This document shows positions 1 through 5,154 of a DNA stretch of 5,204 nt, piece after piece. The position numbers and the translations under genes were made by a program. The notes beneath the pieces were generated by a model. The model saw nothing but the letters and a program-made list of their open reading frames with translations. It was not told the origin of the DNA and ran no database searches. The stretch is taken from assembly GCA_028281215.1 (NCBI GenBank), contig JANQKH010000803.1, positions 1 through 5,204 of the forward strand, in the 5' to 3' direction. This DNA is from Phycisphaeraceae bacterium. GTDB lineage: Bacteria > Planctomycetota > Phycisphaerae > Phycisphaerales > Phycisphaeraceae. How positions within the stretch are numbered: the first letter of the stretch is position 1; each line of letters opens with the position of its first letter.

Positions 1-222
1 TGTGAAATCGCGAACGGCCAACCATCCGTTCTCAGCCGTGACAATCTTGCCGCCACAACGTCGGACATATTCGACCAACTGCCACGGGTCCAAGTCGACG
101 TTGCCGAAGCGGCCCTGATCATCACGAATCACGGTCTTGCATTACTGTCGATCGATCGCCTGACCGATCGAGATGTACGAGCCTTTGAGCTTTGGTTCGG
201 CCGGCGGCTCGCGGATCTCCAT
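1..222 (-). pseudogene. Partial hypothetical reading frame, interrupted by an in-frame TAA, running off the left edge
   Basis: On the minus strand an ATG at 222-220 opens a frame of 26 codons (starting MEIREPPAEPKLKGS and ending QAIDRQ), which stops at TAA (144-142). The same frame continues without further stops for 47 codons to the window edge (CKTVIRDDQGRFGNVDLD, then PWQLVEYVRR, ending WLAVRDFT). Both halves look like ordinary protein rather than shadow sequence. This suggests either a nonsense mutation in one gene, since a single base change would restore a sense codon, or a real gene starting later, for example at GTG 132-130. Neither start has a clear Shine-Dalgarno sequence. The ATG lies 25 bases after the stop of LRR lipoprotein A, on the same strand. 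I do not recognise the family. A competing explanation is a plus-strand frame that is open from 1 to a TGA at 352-354, but it would overlap the LRR gene end by over 100 bases. Confidence is low because the rest of the gene is outside the window. Confidence 0.3.
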
Positions 223-247
223 TCGGTGGCAGGTCGATACATGATGT

Positions 248-1126
248 CTACTCGACTTTGGGTTTACTTGGCTCGATCGGTCTACCATCAAAATCGGATT
301 GAATTTGGCAGTTCGGTAGTCGCGCCCGCAAATCCAACACGCCATGCCTTGTGACTTTCGTCCCTCTTAACTCCAACTCCATGAGCGCTGTCAATGTTCT
401 GAGGTGTTTCAGGTCGTCATCGGTGATAGGCACGGCGTTAAGGTTTAATCTTTGGAGATTTGTCAATTGGCCGATTTCGGGAGGTAACTGTTTGATTGGA
501 TTGATCCCGATATCGAGCCAGGTTAGATGTTTCAGATTCCCGATTTCCGGAGGCAGTCTTTCAAGTCGATTCATTCCCATGTCCAGAATGTGTAACTTCT
601 TGAGATTGCCAATCTCAGCCGGAAGTGTTTGGAATTGCAAGCGACCGAGGTACAAACGCTCTAGGCTCGAAATCTGAAACACCTCAGGTGGCAATATGGG
701 CAAATGATTTCCGGAGAGATTCAGATCAATCAGGCTACTTAGTTTGCTCATTTCCGATGGCAATGTCTTAATCTCATTGTTGACCAGATCCAGCATCGTT
801 AGGTTGTTGAGTTGACCGATTTCCGGCGGCAATGTGTTGAGTTGATTTGTACCAAGATGCAACGTGCGAAGATTGGCTAATCCGCCAATCTCAGGCGGCA
901 GGCTACGAAGGATGTTGTCGTTCAAATGAAGTGTCTGAAGGTTGTTCAATTCGCCAATAGACTCAGGCACGTTTCCCAAGAGGCTCCCAGAGAGATCAAG
1001 GTACACGCCATTGTTCTCGGCGCACGTTTTAATTTTTCGATTGGCTTGAGAAACTGGATCATCGGCACAACCGACTACCGTTAAGCCAAGGGCGAGCAAT
1101 AACAACACGTGTTGTTTGTGGCACAT
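248..1126 (-). CDS. Leucine-rich-repeat lipoprotein A
   Basis: This is a predicted lipoprotein of 292 residues. A short basic start (MCHKQHV), a run of leucines and a lipobox VVGC place the lipidated cysteine at residue 20. Residues about 39-222 are eight LRRs with a regular 23-residue period of the type NLxxLxLxxNxLxxLPPEIGxL (the SHOC2/plant Ras-group-like class). Two terminal repeats of a different class follow (PITDDDLKHL, then GTKVTRHGV), with a closing LPNCQI at 270-275. LRR folds usually serve protein binding; the ligand here is unknown. The start at 1126 is chosen because it gives a standard lipoprotein signal. The frame stays open upstream to 1357, but that part is an epimerase remnant. 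There is no good Shine-Dalgarno: the GGTGGGGG upstream comes from old epimerase coding sequence. An in-frame ATG at 1156 is an alternative start. The gene is visibly more AT-rich than the enzyme genes (26 of 60 bases G or C in 481-540). It is a homologue of LRR lipoprotein B upstream. Confidence 0.88.
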   Translation of the reverse strand: MCHKQHVLLLLALGLTVVGCADDPVSQANRKIKTCAENNGVYLDLSGSLLGNVPESIGELNNLQTLHLNDNILRSLPPEIGGLANLRTLHLGTNQLNTLPPEIGQLNNLTMLDLVNNEIKTLPSEMSKLSSLIDLNLSGNHLPILPPEVFQISSLERLYLGRLQFQTLPAEIGNLKKLHILDMGMNRLERLPPEIGNLKHLTWLDIGINPIKQLPPEIGQLTNLQRLNLNAVPITDDDLKHLRTLTALMELELRGTKVTRHGVLDLRARLPNCQIQSDFDGRPIEPSKPKVE

Positions 1127-1129
1127 GGG

Positions 1130-1231
1130 TAAAACCCCCACCAACAATTCATCCATCGACTTCGAAGTATCTTCCAATCCCTTATCCCGTCCCTGGTGCG
1201 TCGCCCAGTCCGTGAAATTCAGCTTGATCAG
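1130..1231 (-). pseudogene. C-terminal remnant of a second isomerase/epimerase, stop codon lost
   Basis: The minus-strand frame encodes about 34 residues (LLIKLNFTDWATHQG, then RDKGLEDTSKSMDELLVGV) that align without gaps to the last 34 residues of the intact epimerase at 2068-2982. I count 23 of 34 identical residues. Over the 99 bases from CTG (1222) down to the ATG at 1126, I count 73 identical bases against the matching stretch of the intact locus. About ten differences are synonymous codon changes (AAT/AAC, ACG/ACA, GAT/GAC, GAA/GAG and others). The TGA stop of the intact gene aligns with TTA at 1132-1130, and the next ATG is the start of LRR lipoprotein A. The conserved Glu of the WATRE segment, a likely metal ligand in this family, is Gln here. 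Similarity ends at about 1231, beside a palindromic element. With no start and no barrel, this cannot be a functional enzyme. Confidence 0.8.
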
Positions 1232-1234
1232 CAA

Positions 1235-1257
1235 TGTAGGTCCGGGCCTGCCCGGAC
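1235..1257. repeat. Palindromic element, TGTAGGTCCGG family, copy 1
   Basis: The plus strand starts TGTAGGTCCGG (1235-1245) and contains a perfect 7-bp stem, GTCCGGG (1240-1246) with CCCGGAC (1251-1257), around a CCTG loop. The first 11 bases are identical to the start of the palindrome at 2046-2063. No T-run follows on either strand, so a classical terminator is unlikely. The adjoining stretch 1258-1329, between this element and the end of LRR lipoprotein B, has no convincing reading frame and is rich in short inverted motifs. It may belong to the same, longer interspersed repeat. Confidence 0.6.
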
Positions 1258-1329
1258 AGGAATGAAACGCAACGTAGCAAGTGTGACCGCGGTGGCCGGG
1301 CCCACTCGACTGAGTCGCCAAATTGCTCT

Positions 1330-1992
1330 CTACTCGAAATCCGAATATATCTTGCAATCAGGTAACGCTTGTTGCAGGTCTTGGATTCCTTCTTTGGTGA
1401 CTTTGGTATTGGAGAGTTCCAAGGCGGCTAAGTTCTTTAGCGGTTTGATGTATTTTAAATCCTCATCTGTGATTGGATTGTCATTCAGGAACAGAGTCGC
1501 CAGACTCGACATGTCGCCAAATTCATATGGCAGAGAACTGATTTGGTTCTCTTCAAGCCTCAGGTCTATGAGTCGTGGAAGCCTGTAGAGTTCCGATGGC
1601 ACTCGCTTCAATTGGTTGCCGCTCAAGAACAGCGATTCGAGTTTCGTAAGGCGGCCGAATTCAGGCGGCAATGAAGTCAGTTTATTTCGAGCTAGGCTTA
1701 CGCTATTCACATGAACAAGTTTTCCTATTTCGGCAGGTAGAACAGAAACATTGCTGTCGGATAAATCCAAGGTCGTGACGCCGCTCTTCAAGCATTCTTC
1801 AATTCTTGCCACAGCGACAGGATCGGGCGCCTGTTTGATCGGCGTTGGCGATTCGGAATCCGGGGTTTTCGCGACTGACCCTTTAGGATCAACCTTAGTC
1901 GAGTCCTTCGGGACTTCTTGGTTGTCGCCGCCGCCACAGCCCAATAAGAAAGCGAGCAAGACGAGGATCACATGAGGACGTGGATTTAACAT
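1330..1992 (-). CDS. Leucine-rich-repeat lipoprotein B
   Basis: This is a predicted lipoprotein of 220 residues. The signal MLNPRPHVILVLLAFLLGC has lipobox LLGC with Cys19. It is followed by a low-complexity linker rich in Gly, Pro, Ser, Asp and Lys (about 20-58) that would hold the repeats away from the membrane. LRRs run from about residue 72. Four repeats have a roughly 23-residue period (LPAEIGKL, LPPEFGRL, VPSELYRL and LPYEFGDM segments), and two terminal repeats follow (PITDEDLKYI, then NTKVTKEGI), closing with LPDCKI at 210-215. The terminal part matches LRR lipoprotein A closely, while the A copy has about four more central repeats and lacks the long linker. The frame opens at 2034, but GGAGG at 2005-2001, eight bases before the ATG at 1992, and the compact lipoprotein signal decide for 1992. 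The gene lies 75 bases after the epimerase stop, so cotranscription is plausible. It is AT-rich in parts (24 of 60 bases G or C in 1681-1740). The binding partner is unknown. Confidence 0.9.
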   Translation of the reverse strand: MLNPRPHVILVLLAFLLGCGGGDNQEVPKDSTKVDPKGSVAKTPDSESPTPIKQAPDPVAVARIEECLKSGVTTLDLSDSNVSVLPAEIGKLVHVNSVSLARNKLTSLPPEFGRLTKLESLFLSGNQLKRVPSELYRLPRLIDLRLEENQISSLPYEFGDMSSLATLFLNDNPITDEDLKYIKPLKNLAALELSNTKVTKEGIQDLQQALPDCKIYSDFE

Positions 1993-2000
1993 TGAAAATG

Positions 2001-2005
2001 CCTCC
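2001..2005 (-). promoter_or_regulatory. Shine-Dalgarno site deciding the start of LRR lipoprotein B
   Basis: GGAGG on the minus strand lies eight bases upstream of the ATG at 1992. It favours that start over the in-frame ATGs at 2034 and 2007; the latter overlaps the GGAGG itself. Confidence 0.75.
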
Positions 2006-2045
2006 ATAATTTTCAAACTCCTAGCTTCTCTCAAGCCCCTAGTTT

Positions 2046-2063
2046 TGTAGGTCCGGACCTACA
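2046..2063. repeat. Perfect 18-bp palindrome, TGTAGGTCCGG family, copy 2
   Basis: TGTAGGTCCGGACCTACA is its own reverse complement. It sits four bases after the epimerase stop codon and before LRR lipoprotein B. As RNA it could fold into a 7-bp stem with a CCGG loop. The minus strand continues with AAAACT rather than a T-run, so it is not a textbook rho-independent terminator, though it could still affect the mRNA 3' end. It shares its first 11 bases with the element at 1235-1257. Confidence 0.7.
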
Positions 2064-2067
2064 TAAC

Positions 2068-2982
2068 TCAAATCCCCAGCATCAATTGGTCCATCAACTT
2101 CGAAGTATCCTCCAACCCTTTGTCCTTCCCTTCGCGTGTCGCCCAACCTGTGAAGTTCAACTTTACCAACTCCTCGCGCACCTTGTCCCAGTTCACATCA
2201 CCTTCACCCAGTCGGCAGAAGCCGTTCTTTTTGCCCCAGTCTTTGACGTCGAGTTTGACCGTGCGGTGGCCGAGGATGCGGATCCATTCGTGGCTGGGGG
2301 CAAATTTTTGCATGTTGCCGATGTCGTAGTACGCGCCGACCCACGGGTGGTCGTAGGCGTCGATGTAGTCGCGGAACTTTTCGGGGTCGTAGCAGAAGCC
2401 GTTCCAGACGGTTTCGATGAGAATGCGCACGCCGAGTTTGGCAGCCGTCGGCAGCACCTTTTTCACCTGTTCGATCGAGCGATGCCAGACGTGGTCGTGG
2501 GTTTCGTTCGGGCCGGTGACTTTGCCGGGCACGAGCAGGACGGACGATCCGCCGAGCGCGGCTGAACGTTTGACGGCGTTCTCCAGGTTCTGCCTGGCTT
2601 TCTCGCGCGTGGCGGGATTGGGATCGCTCAGACGGGTGCCCCAATGTCCGCCGTTGACCAGGCCGTGGATCATGCCGCCGGTTTTGGCCGTCGCTTCCCG
2701 GTACGCCGCGGCGTCGTTAGGATGTCCGGATTCGACGCCGTGATAGCCCAGCGCCTTCAATCGTTCAAAAAACTGCAAGGGCGTTTCGCCCTTCCTTTTG
2801 CCGCCTTTGAGGGACTTGTAAATCTTGCCGTAGAGCGGTGAATTGGGCGCGACACGGGTTTCCGAACGTGCGAAACTCTTTGGCGACGCGACCAGCGTGC
2901 TAGCCGCGACGGCGCCGGATGCGACGAGAAGATTGCGGCGGGTCAGGCTTCGGCAAGTCAGGCGAACAGGCGATTCAGACAT
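2068..2982 (-). CDS. Tat-exported sugar phosphate isomerase/epimerase-like protein (xylose isomerase-like TIM barrel)
   Basis: The protein has 304 residues. Residues 13-38 form a Tat signal: LTRRNLLVAS with twin Arg at 15-16, a hydrophobic stretch, and a likely cut after SFA38. The remainder fits the AP-endonuclease-2/xylose-isomerase-like TIM barrel fold, whose members isomerise or epimerise sugars, keto-sugars or inositols using a bound divalent metal. Visible family landmarks are HGVESGHP (Glu84), the LSDPNP segment after a GGHWG turn, RILIETVWN (Glu190, Asn194), YYDIGNMQ (Asp220), TVKLDVKDWG (243-250) and GWATREG (Glu284). Glu190, Asp220 and Glu284 are the probable metal ligands. The VKxHVKD-type His of relatives appears to be Asp245. 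The substrate cannot be told from sequence. The start at 2982 has AAGGA six bases upstream. The gene diverges from the sulfatase and precedes LRR lipoprotein B on the same strand. Its base composition is GC-rich, like the sulfatase (40 of 60 bases in 2521-2580). Confidence 0.93.
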   Translation of the reverse strand: MSESPVRLTCRSLTRRNLLVASGAVAASTLVASPKSFARSETRVAPNSPLYGKIYKSLKGGKRKGETPLQFFERLKALGYHGVESGHPNDAAAYREATAKTGGMIHGLVNGGHWGTRLSDPNPATREKARQNLENAVKRSAALGGSSVLLVPGKVTGPNETHDHVWHRSIEQVKKVLPTAAKLGVRILIETVWNGFCYDPEKFRDYIDAYDHPWVGAYYDIGNMQKFAPSHEWIRILGHRTVKLDVKDWGKKNGFCRLGEGDVNWDKVREELVKLNFTGWATREGKDKGLEDTSKLMDQLMLGI

Positions 2983-3057
2983 GGCGTTTCCTTCTTGGTA
3001 GGTGTGAGTAGCTCCAGCGAGTATCTTATCGTGAGTGGCTATGGATCGGTCGTCTGC

Positions 3058-3127
3058 GTGCCATGGCTGGCTTGTCCAGCCGTGAAATCAGCGACCAGCG
3101 CATGGCTGGACAAGCCAGCCATGGCAC
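3058..3127. repeat. Nested inverted repeat (paired REP-like palindromes)
   Basis: Two 27-base arms (3058-3084 and 3101-3127) are reverse complements, with 26 Watson-Crick pairs and one G-T pair (3082 with 3103), separated by a 16-base spacer. Each arm also contains its own hairpin: CATGGCTGG / CCAGCCGTG around CTTGT (3062-3084), and CATGGCTGG / CCAGCCATG around ACAAG (3101-3123). Two head-to-head palindromic units of this kind resemble a bacterial interspersed mosaic element or small non-autonomous mobile repeat. No target-site duplication is obvious. It lies in the divergent region between the epimerase and the sulfatase, 76 bases from the first start codon and 83 bases from the second. Confidence 0.85.
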
Positions 3128-3147
3128 ACGCGAATATCAGTTGCACA

Positions 3148-3177
3148 GTCATGGCTACCCGCCTGCGCGGGTATGAC
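3148..3177. repeat. REP-like hairpin (CCCGCCTGCGCGGG core)
   Basis: TACCCGC (3156-3162) pairs perfectly with GCGGGTA (3167-3173) around CTGC. Outside this, GTCA (3148-3151) pairs with TGAC (3174-3177), leaving TGGC (3152-3155) as a bulge. The GTCA-x-CCCGC-loop-GCGGG-x-TGAC layout is that of extragenic palindromes common in many bacteria (family knowledge). It ends 32 bases before the sulfatase start, so it may lie in that mRNA's leader. Confidence 0.55.
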
Positions 3178-3196
3178 GATCAAACGCTGACATTGG

Positions 3197-3201
3197 AAGG
3201 A
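3197..3201 (+). promoter_or_regulatory. Shine-Dalgarno site of the sulfatase gene
   Basis: AAGGA, within GGAAGGAAAG, lies eight bases upstream of the ATG at 3210 and supports that start. The start also gives a clean signal peptide. Confidence 0.7.
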
Positions 3202-3209
3202 AAGTCTTC

Positions 3210-5111
3210 ATGCTCCCGCGCCCCCTGCCGTTGCTGGTTCTTGTTTTGCTCGCTTCATCGGCGTTGGCCGATCGCCCGCCGAACATTGTTTACATCATGT
3301 CGGACGAGTTGGCGTATTACGAGCTCGGTCACATGGGCAACCCGCACATCAAGACGCCGCGGATTGATCGCATGGCCAAAGAAGGTCTGCGCTTTACGAG
3401 TGCGCTGGCCGGCTCTCCGGTTTGTGCGCCGTTGCGTTGCAATTTGATGACCGGCAAACACGCGGGCCACGCGTCGGTGCGCCGCAATGATGGCGGCACG
3501 CCGTTGCGCGCTGATGAGGTGACCATCGCCACAATGTTGAAGCAGAAAGGCTACGCGACCGGTGGGTTCGGCAAATGGGGTGCGGGCGGGCGCGGGTCAA
3601 CCGGTGTGCCGGAGAAGCACGGGTTCGACGTGTTTCTCGGCTACTACGATCAGGTGCACGCGCACAGTTTTTATCCGCCTTACATCATTCGCAACAGCAA
3701 GGAAGTGCCGCTCGAAGGCAATGTCGGCGGTCGGTCCGGCAAGACCTATTCGCACTACATCATTCACGATGCGGCGATCGATTTCATCAAGAAAAACAAG
3801 GACAAACCGTTCTTCTGCTACATGCCCATCACCCCGCCGCACGGGATGTTTGACATTCCACACACCGACCCCGCTTACGCGCAATACAAGGACACGAATT
3901 GGCCTCAGGATGTGAAAAACTACGCGGCGATGGTGTCGATGGTCGACCGGCAAGTCGGTGAAGTGCTTGACCTTTTGAAAGAGCTCGGCCTCGAAGACAA
4001 CACGATCGTCTTCTTCACCGGTGACAACGGCGGTCAGGATCGGTTCCGCAGCAAGGACCATCCGCGCGGTTTCTTTGGGCCGAACGTGAACCCGATCACC
4101 GGCGTTGAATTTCGCGGCGGAAAAGGCAATCTTTATGAAGGCGGCCTGCGCATTCCGTTCATCGTGCGCTGGCCTGACAAGATTAAAGCCGGTCGCGTCA
4201 GCGATTTGATTTTCTATCAGCCGGACATCATGCCGACACTGGCGAAACTCACCGACACGAAGGCGCCCAAAGACATCGACGGCATTTCCATTCTGCCCGA
4301 ACTCATCGGTGAACAGGCAGCCGGGCACAAATTGAAACAGCGCGACATGCTTTACTGGGAGTATGGCAGCCAGATCGCGGTGCGCATGCATCAATGGAAA
4401 GCGATTCGCCCGAAGGCCGGCGTTAAGTGGGAGTTGTATGACCTGAGCAAAGACGTCAGTGAAAAGCACAACGTGGCTGATCAACACGCGGACAAACTTG
4501 CGAAGATGATCGCGTTTGCCGAAGCGTCGCACGAGCCGGAACAGCCCGGCACTTACACTAACCGCGAAGCGCACGAACGTGACCGCTGGGCGAAATGGGG
4601 CACCGCGAAGGACAAGCCGAAGCCGCGGCAGAAACCCAAACCGAAGTTTGGCAAGGTGCATAGCCTTTCAACGAAGAACGCCCTGCCGAACAAGGCGTGG
4701 AAGATCGCGCACGTCAGCAGTGAATCAGCCGGCAACAAAAAACTGGCCGTTCACGCGATCGACGGCGACCCGCGCACACACTGGCACACCAACTTCGCCG
4801 GCAAAGTGAACGCCCATCCGCACGAACTGGTCATCGACCTCGGCGGCGAACACACGATCAAAGGATTCCGTTACCTCGCCCGTCAGGACACCGGTTGGAA
4901 CGGCGCGCTGGCGCAGTGCGAAATCTATGTCGGCGACTCGAAGGACAACTTCGGCAAACCGGTGGCGACGCCTACATTCGGCAAGATCAAGAAGGAGCAA
5001 ACGGTCACTTGTAAACCGATGAAGGGGCGTTTCGTGAAGATTCTCGTGTTGTCGGAAGTCGACGGCAACCCGTGGGCGTCAATCGCGGAGTTTGGTGTGG
5101 TTGGTGAGTAA
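3210..5111 (+). CDS. Secreted sulfatase with C-terminal F5/8 type C domain
   Basis: The protein has 633 residues. A type I signal peptide (residues 1-20, ending ASSALA) is followed by an alkaline-phosphatase-fold sulfatase domain (about 24-445). The modification motif CAPLR starts at Cys72 and fits CxPxR, in which Cys becomes formylglycine, the catalytic residue for sulfate-ester hydrolysis. Other landmarks are NIVYIMSDE (Asp32, Glu33), LMTGKHAGH (79-87), GKWG (Lys122), PPHG (His211), GDNGG (Asp272, Asn273) and GGKGNLYEGGLRIPF (Lys305). The canonical second aspartate of the DD calcium-binding pair is Glu33. A Lys/Pro-rich linker (about 466-482) leads to an F5/8 type C (discoidin/CBM32-like) domain (about 488-632) with AIDGDPRTHWHT, ELVIDLGG and a closing ASIAEFGV, probably binding a glycan. 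The substrate is likely a sulfated polysaccharide; which one cannot be read. An anaerobic-type or FGE-type maturase would be needed and is not in the window. The gene diverges from the epimerase. Confidence 0.96.
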   Translation: MLPRPLPLLVLVLLASSALADRPPNIVYIMSDELAYYELGHMGNPHIKTPRIDRMAKEGLRFTSALAGSPVCAPLRCNLMTGKHAGHASVRRNDGGTPLRADEVTIATMLKQKGYATGGFGKWGAGGRGSTGVPEKHGFDVFLGYYDQVHAHSFYPPYIIRNSKEVPLEGNVGGRSGKTYSHYIIHDAAIDFIKKNKDKPFFCYMPITPPHGMFDIPHTDPAYAQYKDTNWPQDVKNYAAMVSMVDRQVGEVLDLLKELGLEDNTIVFFTGDNGGQDRFRSKDHPRGFFGPNVNPITGVEFRGGKGNLYEGGLRIPFIVRWPDKIKAGRVSDLIFYQPDIMPTLAKLTDTKAPKDIDGISILPELIGEQAAGHKLKQRDMLYWEYGSQIAVRMHQWKAIRPKAGVKWELYDLSKDVSEKHNVADQHADKLAKMIAFAEASHEPEQPGTYTNREAHERDRWAKWGTAKDKPKPRQKPKPKFGKVHSLSTKNALPNKAWKIAHVSSESAGNKKLAVHAIDGDPRTHWHTNFAGKVNAHPHELVIDLGGEHTIKGFRYLARQDTGWNGALAQCEIYVGDSKDNFGKPVATPTFGKIKKEQTVTCKPMKGRFVKILVLSEVDGNPWASIAEFGVVGE

Positions 5112-5117
5112 TTTGAA

Positions 5118-5148
5118 TTGCCGCTGTTGTGCGATTCGCCGATACAAT
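5118..5148 (+). promoter_or_regulatory. Possible promoter for the right-edge gene
   Basis: TACAAT at 5143-5148 matches five of six bases of the sigma-70 -10 consensus. TTGCCG at 5118-5123 is a weak -35 candidate, at 19 bases spacing. The -10 box ends seven bases before the A of the ATG at 5155, so transcription would begin at about the start codon and the mRNA would be leaderless. No Shine-Dalgarno is seen before that ATG, which agrees with this reading. Confidence 0.35.
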
Positions 5149-5154
5149 GGTCAG

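Noticed and set aside
1..354. Plus-strand frame open from the left edge to TGA at 352-354
   Set aside because: It has no start in the window and would overlap the end of LRR lipoprotein A by over 100 bases. It shares codon phase with the minus-strand frame, so it is probably a mirror. It cannot be fully excluded without the sequence to the left.
351..677. Plus-strand 108-codon frame opposite LRR lipoprotein A
   Set aside because: It is antisense to the LRR array. Its repeated LPISGG-like segments are merely the complement of the LPPEIG repeats.
1101..1116. Perfect 16-bp palindrome AACAACACGTGTTGTT as a possible operator
   Set aside because: It lies within codons of the LRR lipoprotein A signal peptide (QHVLL), where repeated Leu codons explain it. 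One such palindrome by chance in about 5 kb is not very unlikely.
1127..1357. Upstream extension of the LRR lipoprotein A frame to an ATG at 1357
   Set aside because: This part overlaps the end of LRR lipoprotein B in another frame, passes through a palindromic repeat and the epimerase remnant, and would bury the lipoprotein signal at residue 78.
2006..2034. Sigma-70-like promoter TTGAGA-17 bases-AATTAT before LRR lipoprotein B
   Set aside because: Transcription from it would start inside or after the GGAGG ribosome-binding site, which would leave the gene without that site.
2086..2644. Overlapping plus- and minus-strand frames inside the epimerase gene
   Set aside because: They are Arg/Pro- or Val/Phe-rich shadow translations without family features, fully inside a well-supported gene.
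3597..4661. 354-codon open frame on the minus strand, antisense to the sulfatase
   Set aside because: It lies wholly within the sulfatase gene, has no recognisable domain, and is the usual antisense shadow of a GC-rich coding region.
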